From: Allofournierella_A excrementavium | Lineage (GTDB): Bacteria; Bacillota; Clostridia; Oscillospirales; Ruminococcaceae | Direction of reading: 5' to 3' | NCBI GenBank assembly: GCA_019120375.1 | Contig: DWVE01000003.1 | Location: 1 to 13,467 of the forward strand | Length of the DNA: 13,467 nt | Part shown: positions 6,689 to 12,895 of the stretch, piece after piece | How the letters are laid out: each line of letters starts with the position of its first letter | Position numbering within the stretch: position 1 is the stretch's first letter | Program-made: the position numbers and the translations under genes | The notes under the pieces: model-generated | The model's database searches: none | What the model was told of the DNA's origin: nothing | The model's input: the letters and a program-made list of their open reading frames with translations, nothing else

Positions 6689-6712
6689 GGCAGGGCGTTT
6701 GCCGCCTCTGCC
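6689..6712 (-). promoter_or_regulatory. Leader hairpin of the first lipoprotein gene
   Basis: GGCAG (6689-6693) pairs with 6708-6712 and GGCG (6694-6697) pairs with 6703-6706, with one bulged base at 6707 and a five-base loop. It sits immediately upstream of the ribosome site, in the same position as the hairpin at 5304-5328. The shape is kept although the sequence differs. Confidence 0.55.
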
Positions 6713-6726
6713 TTGATGCTGCCCCC

Positions 6727-6762
6727 AGTGTAACCCCCGCTTTTATCCGACTTGCAGCCGGG
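6727..6762 (-). promoter_or_regulatory. Promoter of first lipoprotein gene, with shared 29-bp block
   Basis: A -10 box TACACT (complement of 6727-6732) lies one base from the 29-bp block at 6734-6762, the same geometry as at 5342-5377. No recognisable -35 box is present. The block holds CGGCTGC and CGGATAA half-sites at 11-bp spacing, a candidate response-regulator site. Confidence 0.6.
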
Positions 6763-6772
6763 GTGTTTCGTT

Positions 6773-7447
6773 TCAGGAAAAAGAGGCCGCCTCCAGCAAA
6801 AAGGTCTCGTGGGCGGCGCAGACCTGCAGCCGCAGCCGCCCCTGGACCGAGCGCAGTTCCGTCGCCCCCGCCTGCACCGTTTGGGTCTCTTCCCAGTCGG
6901 GCAGCACGTCCACCCCCAGCAGGGCGCGCCATTCCTCCAGCAGCGCCATCGGGTCGGCGGGCGCGTCCGCCGACCCGTAGACCGAGAGCCGCGCGGGCAG
7001 GCCGGTCACCGGCTCGGTGATGAGGTACACATCCCCCAGCCACACCCGCACAAAGCCCATCTCGTCCCGCCAGGCCAGGCCCTGGCCGCTCTGCGCCAGC
7101 GCCTCGCCCACCGTCTGCCTCGCCCCGTCGGGCAGGTTTTCCAGCGCCATCAGTTCCAGCAGGGTCTCCCGGGCGTTTTCCGCCGCCGCGCCGGCCGCTT
7201 CTCCCTCAAGGGGCTCCCAGCCTTCGCTCCAGCCGCCCAGCAGGCGCTGCCGCTCGTAGAGCTGGCTCACGAACCCGTTTTCCCGCGCCGCCGCGCTCAG
7301 CGCGAGGTCGGTGGCCGGGCGCGACCGGGGCTGGGCAAACAGCTCCCGGTCATAGCCCCGGCACACCATCCATGGCAGGGCCATGCTGCCCGCCGCCAGC
7401 GCCAGCACAAGCAGCCAGAGCCCGGCGCTTTTCAGCCGTCGTCTCAT
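6773..7447 (-). CDS. Membrane-anchored protein of unknown function, third gene of the two-component operon
   Basis: A 224-residue protein starting at the ATG that overlaps the histidine kinase stop by four bases (ATGA, 7444-7447), preceded by GGAGG within the kinase gene. A basic start (MRRRLK) and a hydrophobic segment at about residues 8-28 without a clear cleavage site suggest a signal anchor with the remaining ~195 residues outside the cell. The exported part has no motif I recognise; it contains WRDEMGFVRVWLGDVYLITEPVTG near 146-169, which looks like the exposed strands of a small beta-rich domain. Four-base overlap with the kinase makes co-expression certain and suggests an accessory that tunes the kinase or the envelope function it controls. 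That role is inferred from position only. Confidence 0.78.
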   Translation of the reverse strand: MRRRLKSAGLWLLVLALAAGSMALPWMVCRGYDRELFAQPRSRPATDLALSAAARENGFVSQLYERQRLLGGWSEGWEPLEGEAAGAAAENARETLLELMALENLPDGARQTVGEALAQSGQGLAWRDEMGFVRVWLGDVYLITEPVTGLPARLSVYGSADAPADPMALLEEWRALLGVDVLPDWEETQTVQAGATELRSVQGRLRLQVCAAHETFLLEAASFS

Positions 7448-8850
7448 CTCCCCGCCTCCTTCAGGTCAAACCGCACGGTGGTGCCTTTGCCCACCTCGCT
7501 CTCGATGGCAAGCTCGCCGCCGTGGAGCTTGGCGATGCGGGCGCAGAGGGCAAGGCCGAAGCCGCTGCCGTTCTGCGCCCGGGCGCGGGAGCGGTCCACC
7601 ATATAAAAGGGTTCGGTCACCCGGGCCAGTTCTTCGGCGGGGATGCCCCGGCCCTTGTCCTTCACCGCCAGCGTCACCCGGCCTTCTTTGGCCTCGGCGG
7701 TCAGGGTCACCTTCCCGTCCGCCGGGTCGGCCCGCTCGGCGTTGCTCACAAGGTTCTGCACCAGCGCCAGAACAAGGTCCGGCTGGGCCAGCACCGCAAG
7801 GCCCTCAAAACCCTCGAACACCAGTTCCGTTTTCGCCTGGGGCGGGCGGATGCGCCGCAGCCGCGCCTCCAGCGTTTTCAGTTCCAGCGGCTCCAGTTCC
7901 AGCGTGCCGGTGTGCTCCAGTTCCATGAACACCATCAGCTTCCGGCTCAGCGCCTCCAGCCGCTTTGTCTCGTGATAGATGTAATCCGCCGCCTTTTTGC
8001 GCTGCTCGGGCGGCAGCTCGCCGGCGCGCAGCAGCGAGGCGTAACCCATCATGCTGGTGATGGGGGTCTTGAGTTCGTGGGTGAAGGCCACCACAAAGTC
8101 GTCCCGCTGGCGCACCGAAAGGTCCAGCTGTTCCACCTTCTGCTGCACCGCCTGGGCCATCCGGTCAAAACTGCGGCTCAGGTCCGCCAGCTCGTCCTCC
8201 CCTTTCAGGGCCGTGCGCTCGTCGTAGGCCCCGGCGGCGATGCGCCGGGCCGCCTCTTCCAGGCGGGCCACCGGGCGGGTGAGCATCCGGCTCATGGCCA
8301 GCACCAGCACCACCAGCGCCGCGAAGGCCGCCCCTTCCACCCGGGCAAAGCCCCAAAGCAGCGCGTCCCGGGCCTCGAACAGGCCCGTCACGTCGTAGGC
8401 GTTCAGCACCCAGGCGCTTCCCGCCGCCTGCTCCACCTTGGTGGCGTACAGCTGAAATATCCCGTCGCCGGTGTCCAGATAGGTCACGGCGGTGTCCCCC
8501 GCCGTCAGCGCCGCCCGCTGGTCGGTGGCGGTGACAGCCTCCGGCAGGCTGGACCAGACAGGAAATCCGCTGCCGTTGTAAAGAGCCATCCACTCGCCGC
8601 CGGTGCCGCCGTAGCTTTGCAGCCGCTGGCCGTACTCCTTCAGCAGGTCGGTGTCGTAGGGGCCGGCTCCCGCCTCGATCAGCGCCATCTTCACGCCGTA
8701 AGCGTCCCGCTGGTGATGGGCCTCGTTCTGCCGCTGGGCCGCCTCCAGCTGGCTGTCAAAGCTGCTGCGCACCAGCCAGGCCGCCCCCGCGTTCAGCACC
8801 ACCGCCAGCAGCGCCAGCATGGCCAGCGCCAGCTTGTGGGAAAACTTCAT
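7444..8850 (-). CDS. Sensor histidine kinase, HAMP-HisKA-HATPase class I
   Basis: A 468-residue membrane kinase that phosphorylates the response regulator encoded just upstream. Order: transmembrane helix about 7-27, extracellular sensor domain about 28-168, second helix about 169-188, HAMP about 189-243, HisKA with phospho-acceptor His258 in FTHELKTP, then the ATPase domain with N box NLVSNAERA (Asn370), G1 DKGRGIP (Asp398), F box EPFYM and G2 GSGFGLAL at 428-435. All catalytic boxes are present. The start codon directly abuts the regulator stop (TGAATG, no intergenic base), with GGAGG inside the regulator gene, so translation is coupled. The exported sensor domain has no recognisable ligand motif; the stimulus is unknown. 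Confidence 0.95.
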   Translation of the reverse strand: MKFSHKLALAMLALLAVVLNAGAAWLVRSSFDSQLEAAQRQNEAHHQRDAYGVKMALIEAGAGPYDTDLLKEYGQRLQSYGGTGGEWMALYNGSGFPVWSSLPEAVTATDQRAALTAGDTAVTYLDTGDGIFQLYATKVEQAAGSAWVLNAYDVTGLFEARDALLWGFARVEGAAFAALVVLVLAMSRMLTRPVARLEEAARRIAAGAYDERTALKGEDELADLSRSFDRMAQAVQQKVEQLDLSVRQRDDFVVAFTHELKTPITSMMGYASLLRAGELPPEQRKKAADYIYHETKRLEALSRKLMVFMELEHTGTLELEPLELKTLEARLRRIRPPQAKTELVFEGFEGLAVLAQPDLVLALVQNLVSNAERADPADGKVTLTAEAKEGRVTLAVKDKGRGIPAEELARVTEPFYMVDRSRARAQNGSGFGLALCARIAKLHGGELAIESEVGKGTTVRFDLKEAGR

Positions 8851-9504
8851 TCACTCCGCCTCCAGCATGTACCCGATTTTATACACCGTGCGTATCTCTT
8901 TTTGCAGTCCCAGCTTCTTGCGCAGCCGCTGGATGTGCAGGTCCAGGGTGCGGGTGTCGTCCTCGGCGATGTCGCCCCACACCCGTTCATAAATCACGTC
9001 CCGGTAGAGCGCCAGCCCCCGGTTGCGCACCAAAAGCAAAAACAGGTCGAACTCCCGGGGCGTGAGCGCGATCTGCTGGCCGTCCCGCTTCACGATGCGG
9101 CCCGCCGGGTCCACTTCCAGCCCGAACACCCGCACCGTGCCCAGCCGCCCGCTGCGGCGCAGCACCGCCTCCACCCGGGCGATGAGCTCCATCGGCTCGA
9201 AGGGCTTCACGATGTAGTCGTCCGCCCCCAACCGCAGCCCCCGCACCCGGTCCGCCAGCGCCCCCTTCGCCGTGAGAAAGATCACCGGCGTGCCGGTGGG
9301 CGCGAGATACTCCATCAGCTCAAATCCGCTTATCTCCGGCAGCATCACGTCCAGCAGCACCAGGTCGTACTGCTCTTTTTCCAGCTTGTCCGCCGCCTCG
9401 CTGCCGCTCATCGCTGTCTCGCTTTTGTGCCCCGCCTGGGCCAGCGTCAGCTGGATGAGGTCCGCGATGGCCGCTTCGTCGTCCACGATCAGGATGTTTG
9501 CCAT
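8851..9504 (-). CDS. OmpR/PhoB-family response regulator
   Basis: A 217-residue cytoplasmic transcription regulator. The receiver domain (about 1-117) has the acidic pair Asp8-Asp9, phospho-acceptor Asp52 in LLDVMLPE, Thr78 and Lys100 in IVKPFEP. The C-terminal winged-helix DNA-binding domain (about 123-216) has the typical LTPREFDLFLLL, YERVWGD and TRTLDLHIQRLRKKL segments. The start is the ATG complementary to 9502-9504, eight bases from GGAGGGG; an in-frame TTG eight codons earlier would remove the spacing. The kinase gene follows without a gap. Its promoter contains an exact CGGATAC repeat spaced 11 bp, the spacing bound by tandem dimers of this family, which suggests autoregulation. Confidence 0.95.
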   Translation of the reverse strand: MANILIVDDEAAIADLIQLTLAQAGHKSETAMSGSEAADKLEKEQYDLVLLDVMLPEISGFELMEYLAPTGTPVIFLTAKGALADRVRGLRLGADDYIVKPFEPMELIARVEAVLRRSGRLGTVRVFGLEVDPAGRIVKRDGQQIALTPREFDLFLLLVRNRGLALYRDVIYERVWGDIAEDDTRTLDLHIQRLRKKLGLQKEIRTVYKIGYMLEAE

Positions 9505-9529
9505 GGTCTTCCCCTCCCCTTTTATCAAA

Positions 9530-9561
9530 AGTATACAGAGGTTGTATCCGGGGCGTATCCG
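9530..9561 (-). promoter_or_regulatory. Two-component operon promoter with 11-bp direct repeat
   Basis: A -10 box TATACT (complement of 9530-9535) is preceded by CGGATAC twice on the minus strand (complements of 9544-9550 and 9555-9561), starting exactly 11 bp apart. No -35 consensus lies 16-18 bases upstream; the repeats occupy that position. This fits an OmpR-family activator site and resembles the CGGATAA box of the lipoprotein promoters. Confidence 0.6.
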
Positions 9562-9586
9562 CCCGAAAAAAGTTTTCCTTCTCCCC

Positions 9587-9615
9587 TTGACAACTGTGTA
9601 TACTGTGTATATACT
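9587..9615 (+). promoter_or_regulatory. Near-consensus promoter of the gntR-ABC operon
   Basis: TTGACA (9587-9592) and TATACT (9610-9615) with the ideal 17-base spacer. Such a strong core promoter fits control by repression, with the operator-like repeats at 9593-9643 overlapping and following it. Confidence 0.85.
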
Positions 9616-9643
9616 GTATATGTCGGATATGTACAGTCCGACA
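9593..9643 (+). promoter_or_regulatory. Operator-like repeats for the GntR/YtrA regulator
   Basis: Several symmetrical or repeated words cover the spacer, the -10 box and the start region. ACTGTGTAT is repeated at 9593-9601 and 9602-9610, with ACTGTATAT at 9613-9621. GTATATAC is a palindrome at 9607-9614 over the -10 box. CTGTATAT (9614-9621) faces ATGTACAG (9629-9636) with one mismatch. TGTCGGA (9621-9627) faces TCCGACA (9637-9643) perfectly. YtrA-type proteins bind such dyads at their own promoters; which dyad is used cannot be decided here. Confidence 0.55.
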
Positions 9644-9667
9644 AATTCAAAGAAACGGAGAGCACTG

Positions 9668-10042
9668 ATGGAGATCTACATCAGCAATTCCGGCACAAAA
9701 CCGATTTACGAACAGATCACCGACCAGATCAAGGCCGCCATCCTCGCCGGCAAGCTGGCGGAGGGCAAGGCTCTGCCCAGCATCCGCTTTCTGGCGAAGG
9801 AGCTGGGCATCAGCGTCATCACCACCAAACGCGCCTACGAGGACCTGGAAGCCGCGGGCTTCATCCACACGGTGCCCGGCAAGGGCAGCTTTGTGGCCGC
9901 CGCGGACCCGGAGCTCCATCGCGAGGCCACCCTCAAAAAGGTGGAGGAACTGCTGAGCCAGGCGCTGGACGTGGCGGCGGCGGGCGGCGTGACCCGTTCG
10001 GAGGTGCTGGAAACACTCAAACTGCTGTCAGAGGGAGAATGA
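9668..10042 (+). CDS. GntR-family regulator, YtrA type
   Basis: A 124-residue protein with the short YtrA architecture: an N-terminal winged helix (about 1-72) and a brief C-terminal helical tail for dimerisation, without the large ligand domain of other GntR regulators. Family marks are PIYEQITDQIKAAILAGKL, LPSIRFLAKELGISVITTKRAYEDLEAAGFI and the wing GKGSFV. The ATG at 9668 follows GGAGAG closely; the frame is open much further upstream but only as antisense to the regulator gene and promoter. It precedes the ABC ATPase gene by three bases. Members typically repress the neighbouring ABC transporter operon, often induced by cell-envelope-active compounds; the operator-like repeats directly upstream support autoregulation. 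Confidence 0.93.
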   Translation: MEIYISNSGTKPIYEQITDQIKAAILAGKLAEGKALPSIRFLAKELGISVITTKRAYEDLEAAGFIHTVPGKGSFVAAADPELHREATLKKVEELLSQALDVAAAGGVTRSEVLETLKLLSEGE

Positions 10043-10045
10043 ACC

Positions 10046-10900
10046 ATGGAAAACGCCATTGAGGTGCGCGGCCTTTGCAAGCGCTACCCCGACTTCCAGC
10101 TGCAAGACGTCAGCTTCACCGTGCCCGCCGGGAGCATCGTGGGCTTCATCGGCGAGAACGGCGCAGGCAAAACCACCACCATGCGGGCCATTCTGGGCAC
10201 CCTGCGCCCGGACGGCGGCGAGATCGCCGTGCTGGGAATGCCCGCGGGCCACACCAAAACGCTGGCTCAGGTGGGCGCTGTGTTCGAGGACGCCTTTTTC
10301 TACGAAGTGCTCAGCCCCGCCGAGGTGGGTGCGTGCCTCGCGTCCATCCAGCCCGGCTTCGATAAAGAGTACTACCGGCAGCTGCTCGCGGAATTCGAAT
10401 TGTCCCCCGCCAAGAAGATGAAGGACTTCAGCCGGGGCATGCGGATGAAGCTGCGGCTGGCGGCAGCGCTGGCGCACCACCCCAAACTGCTGCTGTTGGA
10501 CGAAGCCACCAGCGGGCTGGACCCGGTGATGCGCGCCGAGATTCTGGACCTTTTGCGCCGCTTCATCCAGGACGAAGAGCACAGCGTGCTGCTGAGCAGC
10601 CACATCACCGCCGACCTGGAAAAGGCGGCGGACTACATCGTGTATATCCAGAAAGGCCGTATCCTCTTTGAAAAGGAGACCGACCTTTTGCTGGAGGAAT
10701 ACGGTGTGCTGCGCGCCGGGGCCCAGCAAATCGCCGCGCTGCCCGCCGAGCTGGTGGTGGCGGTGCGCGCCAATGCCTTCGGGCAGGCGGCTCTGGTGAA
10801 GGACCGCCGCGCCGCCGCGGCTCTTCTGCCGGATGTGGTGCTGGATAAACCCACCCTCGACGACATCATGCAGTTCTATTCGGAAAGGAGAAGCGTATGA
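10046..10900 (+). CDS. ABC transporter ATP-binding protein, YtrB/BcrA-like
   Basis: A 284-residue ATPase subunit for the permease encoded next. Walker A GENGAGKT at 36-43, Walker B LLLLDEA with Asp152-Glu153, D-loop SGLDP at 156-160 and switch His186 are intact. The signature is FSRGMRMKL (128-136) rather than LSGGQ, and the usual Q-loop glutamine position reads VFEDAFFY. Both features are normal in this YtrB-like subgroup and do not indicate inactivity. The C-terminal 70 residues form the variable tail (LDKPTLDDIMQFY). The ATG at 10046 lies three bases after the regulator stop. The last four bases overlap the permease start. The exported substrate is unknown; drug, peptide or lipid export is typical. 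Confidence 0.94.
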   Translation: MENAIEVRGLCKRYPDFQLQDVSFTVPAGSIVGFIGENGAGKTTTMRAILGTLRPDGGEIAVLGMPAGHTKTLAQVGAVFEDAFFYEVLSPAEVGACLASIQPGFDKEYYRQLLAEFELSPAKKMKDFSRGMRMKLRLAAALAHHPKLLLLDEATSGLDPVMRAEILDLLRRFIQDEEHSVLLSSHITADLEKAADYIVYIQKGRILFEKETDLLLEEYGVLRAGAQQIAALPAELVVAVRANAFGQAALVKDRRAAAALLPDVVLDKPTLDDIMQFYSERRSV

Positions 10901-11544
10901 TCGGCCTGCTGAAAAAAGACCTGCTCATCCTGCGGCGGGTCTATATGAAGAACTTCTTCCTTGTGCTGGCGCTCTACACCGTGCTCGGCATCGCGCTGCA
11001 AATGACCAGCTTTTTCACCCTGATGAGCTGGATGTACGGCTTTTATGTGATGAGCCTGTTCAGTGTGGACAACACCTGCCGCTGGGATTTCTACGCCGCC
11101 ACCCTGCCGGTGAGCCGCAAAACAGTGGTGACCGCCAAGTTCCTGCTGCTGGGCCTCTGCATAGCCGCAGGCTTCGTTTACAGCCTGGTCACGGCCCCGG
11201 TGGCGTATCTGCTGATTGGCGAGCCCATCGCCGAGAGCATCCTGGCCAGCCTGCTGGTGACCCTCATCCTGATCGTCTACTTTGCGGTGACCATCCCCCT
11301 CACCTATGCCTTCGGGCCGGACAAAGCCCGCAGCGCCATGCTGTTGCTGCTGGGCCTTGCCGGCGGCTGCATCCTCGCGGCCGCCAGCCTGGGGGACGGC
11401 GGCGGAGCTGTTCTGATGGTCCTGTTCGGCTGGATGGAAACTTCCCCTGTTCCCGGCTTCTCTATCATCACCGCCGCGACAGCGGTGCTCTGCCTCGTCT
11501 GCTGGCTGGTCAGCTGCCGCATCTACGAGAGAAAAGAGTTTTAA
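10897..11544 (+). CDS. ABC-2 type permease subunit
   Basis: A 215-residue integral membrane protein beginning MIGLLKKDLLILRRVYMKN, the usual amphipathic start of small ABC-2 permeases. About six hydrophobic segments can be seen (near residues 19-36, 42-58, 85-107, 118-140, 145-165 and 185-207). It matches the size of the ABC2_membrane_5 group that pairs with YtrB-like ATPases. The start overlaps the ATPase stop (ATGA) with GGAGAAG upstream, so the two are translated together. A single permease gene implies a homodimer. A strong terminator follows 9 bases after the stop, so the operon is regulator, ATPase, permease only. Confidence 0.9.
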   Translation: MIGLLKKDLLILRRVYMKNFFLVLALYTVLGIALQMTSFFTLMSWMYGFYVMSLFSVDNTCRWDFYAATLPVSRKTVVTAKFLLLGLCIAAGFVYSLVTAPVAYLLIGEPIAESILASLLVTLILIVYFAVTIPLTYAFGPDKARSAMLLLLGLAGGCILAAASLGDGGGAVLMVLFGWMETSPVPGFSIITAATAVLCLVCWLVSCRIYERKEF

Positions 11545-11553
11545 ACAAAGCGA

Positions 11554-11592
11554 GGCGCGCCGCCTGCCGGAACAGCAGGCGGCGCGCCTTTT
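11554..11592. terminator. Terminator shared by the ABC operon and the convergent ZIP gene
   Basis: A perfect 14-bp stem (11554-11567 with 11575-11588), seven-base loop, then TTTT. The plus-strand U tract is short but the stem is very stable. The ZIP gene stop is 11 bases beyond, so it probably also serves the minus strand. Confidence 0.8.
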
Positions 11593-11602
11593 CGCAAAAA
11601 GG

Positions 11603-12397
11603 TCAGCCCAGGGCCACGTCCAGCAGCATCATCACCAGAAAGCCCAACATCACGCTGCCGGTACCCACATGGGAATGCTCGCCCAGATGGGCCTCGGGGA
11701 TGAGTTCCTCCACCACCACATAGATCATGGCGCCGGCGGCGAAGGCCAGCACCCAGGGCATCATGCCCGCCACGCTGCCCGTCGCCAGCACGGTGAGCAG
11801 GCCGAACACCGGCTCCACCACACCGGACAGCGCGCCGCAGACGAAAGCCTTGCCCCGGCTCACGCCCTGCCCCCGCAGGGGCAGGCTGATGGCCGCGCCC
11901 TCAGGGAAGTTCTGCAGCCCCATGCCGATGGCCAGCGCCACCGCACCGGGCAGAGCCGCCGCGCCGCCGTCCCGGGCGGCCACCGCAAAGGCCAGGCCCA
12001 CGGCCATACCCTCGGGGATGTTGTGCAGCGTCACCGCCAGCACCACCATGGTGGTGCGCTTCAGGTGGGCGGGCAGGCCCTCCGGCTCGTCGCTGCCGAT
12101 GTGCAGGTGGGGCAGCAGGCGGTCCAGCAGCATCAGAAAGACGCCGCCCAGCACAAAGCCGCCTCCGGCGGCCAGCAGAGCGCTCTGGCCCTGCTCCTCG
12201 GCCATCTCCATGGCGGGGATGAGCAGCGACCACACCGACGCGGCGATCATCACCCCGGCGGCAAAGCCCAGAAAGGCCCGCTGCAGCCCGGCGCCCATGT
12301 CCTTTTTAAACAAAAACACGGTGCCCGCCCCCAGCACGGTGGCAAGGCAGGTGGCTCCGGTGCCCAGCATAGCAAAATACAATTCACGCGAAAGCAT
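11603..12397 (-). CDS. ZIP-family divalent metal transporter (GufA-like)
   Basis: A 264-residue inner membrane protein with eight or so hydrophobic segments. The metal-site helices are clear: HNIPEG at 125-130 (His125, Asn126, Glu129) and QNFPEG at 162-167 (Asn163, Glu166), with EELIPEAH at 230-237 contributing further acidic and histidine residues. A short histidine-containing loop (HLHIGSDEPEGLPAH, 97-111) lies between helices, as is common in ZIP proteins. Family members import zinc, iron or manganese down a gradient; the substrate cannot be told. The ATG (complement of 12395-12397) follows AAGGAG. It is a single-gene unit with a promoter at 12483-12511 and two GC hairpins in its leader. 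No Zur- or Fur-like dyad was recognised at the promoter. Confidence 0.93.
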   Translation of the reverse strand: MLSRELYFAMLGTGATCLATVLGAGTVFLFKKDMGAGLQRAFLGFAAGVMIAASVWSLLIPAMEMAEEQGQSALLAAGGGFVLGGVFLMLLDRLLPHLHIGSDEPEGLPAHLKRTTMVVLAVTLHNIPEGMAVGLAFAVAARDGGAAALPGAVALAIGMGLQNFPEGAAISLPLRGQGVSRGKAFVCGALSGVVEPVFGLLTVLATGSVAGMMPWVLAFAAGAMIYVVVEELIPEAHLGEHSHVGTGSVMLGFLVMMLLDVALG

Positions 12398-12414
12398 GCG
12401 TTTCTCCTTTTTCG

Positions 12415-12467
12415 CGCGGCAAGCGCCGCGTTATTCTCCGCCGCCCCGCGCCGCAAACGCGGCGCGG
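12415..12467 (-). promoter_or_regulatory. Two GC-rich hairpins in the ZIP gene leader
   Basis: A 9-bp perfect hairpin (12446-12454 with 12459-12467, four-base loop) and a 6-bp hairpin (12415-12420 with 12425-12430, four-base loop) lie in the ~80-base leader, the second just before the ribosome site. Neither has a following U tract. They may stabilise the message or tune translation. No known riboswitch is recognised. Confidence 0.4.
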
Positions 12468-12482
12468 TCCAGCGCTGCTTTC

Positions 12483-12511
12483 ACTATACACTACCGCCGC
12501 GCGCATTTCAA
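12483..12511 (-). promoter_or_regulatory. Promoter of the ZIP transporter gene
   Basis: On the minus strand, TTGAAA (complement of 12506-12511) and TATAGT (complement of 12483-12488) with an exact 17-base spacer. The -35 hexamer is one base away from the tRNA gene's -35 hexamer on the other strand. Confidence 0.8.
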
Positions 12512-12512
12512 C

Positions 12513-12541
12513 TTGATTTGCCGCCCAAAAGCAGGTATAAT
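12513..12541 (+). promoter_or_regulatory. Promoter of the tRNA-Arg gene
   Basis: TTGATT (12513-12518) and perfect TATAAT (12536-12541) with a 17-base spacer, 15 bases before the tRNA 5' end. Confidence 0.85.
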
Positions 12542-12556
12542 ATGTAAGCGTTATAC

Positions 12557-12633
12557 GTCTCTGTAGCTCAGATGGATAGAGCGTTCGCCTCCTAAGCGAA
12601 AGGCCGTGGGTTCGAATCCCGCCAGGGACGCCA
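12557..12633 (+). tRNA. tRNA-Arg (anticodon CCT)
   Basis: A complete cloverleaf: acceptor stem 12557-12563 with 12623-12629 (one G-U pair), D arm GCTC/GAGC, anticodon stem TTCGC/GCGAA with loop CTCCTAA and anticodon CCT at 12591-12593, T arm with loop TTCGAAT, discriminator G and encoded CCA at 12631-12633. It decodes AGG. It has its own promoter and a terminator directly downstream. tRNA-Arg genes of this type are frequent integration targets, and the DNA beyond it changes in composition. Confidence 0.97.
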
Positions 12634-12641
12634 GATTAAAC

Positions 12642-12680
12642 GCCGAAAACCATTGATTTATCAGGGTTTTCGGCTTTTCT
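12642..12680 (+). terminator. Terminator of the tRNA-Arg gene
   Basis: GCCGAAAACC (12642-12651) pairs with 12665-12674, and the stem can continue inside with TGA/TCA around a four-base loop; TTTTCTTATTTTC follows. Confidence 0.85.
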
Positions 12681-12718
12681 TATTTTCTCCGATTGCCTGA
12701 ACATCCGAAAGATAAGGC

Positions 12719-12895
12719 CCTTGCTAACGGCCTTGCTAACGCGATTTCCGAGGATTGCAAAGAAAGGCGGCTGCTCTGTGTTCAAAGCCTTCTTTTCATG
12801 TCTGCTAATTTTGTTAGCAAGGATCGTGTAGATTTGCAAACAAATCGAGGTGCTTTGCAAACACGACCTCAAAACCTGCAAAAAAACCTGCTAAC
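12719..12895. repeat. Cluster of short direct and inverted repeats behind tRNA-Arg (possible attachment-site arms)
   Basis: CCTTGCTAAC occurs at 12719-12728 and 12731-12740 as direct repeats 12 bp apart, inverted at 12813-12822, and as CCTGCTAAC at 12887-12895. TTTGCAAACA occurs at 12833-12842 and 12854-12863, 21 bp apart. The stretch 12684-12936 is AT-richer than the chromosome to its left and holds no gene I can support. Repeated 9-11 bp sites near a tRNA 3' end resemble arm-type sites of tyrosine integrases, but no integrase is in view. Confidence 0.5.

Noticed and set aside
5164..7020. 618-codon plus-strand open frame opposite the lipoproteins
   Set aside because: It is antisense to two genes with signal peptides, ribosome sites and promoters. 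The peptide is Arg/Pro/His-rich without domains.
9593..9621. Replication iterons
   Set aside because: The three ACTGT(G/A)TAT words lie exactly in a -35/-10 promoter upstream of a GntR gene; no replication gene or DnaA-box cluster is nearby.
7372..10062. 896-codon plus-strand open frame opposite the kinase and response regulator
   Set aside because: It spans several real genes, both divergent promoters and the GntR gene in the wrong frame, and has no recognisable domain.
10121..10440. Inactive ABC ATPase because the signature is SRGMR and the Q-loop glutamine is absent
   Set aside because: Walker A, Walker B with glutamate, D-loop and switch histidine are intact, and this signature is usual in YtrB-like ATPases.
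12400..12482. Known riboswitch in the ZIP leader
   Set aside because: Only two simple GC hairpins are present, with no recognisable aptamer core and no terminator/antiterminator pair.
12719..12895. CRISPR array
   Set aside because: Repeats are only about 10 bp, irregularly spaced, partly inverted, and no cas genes are present.
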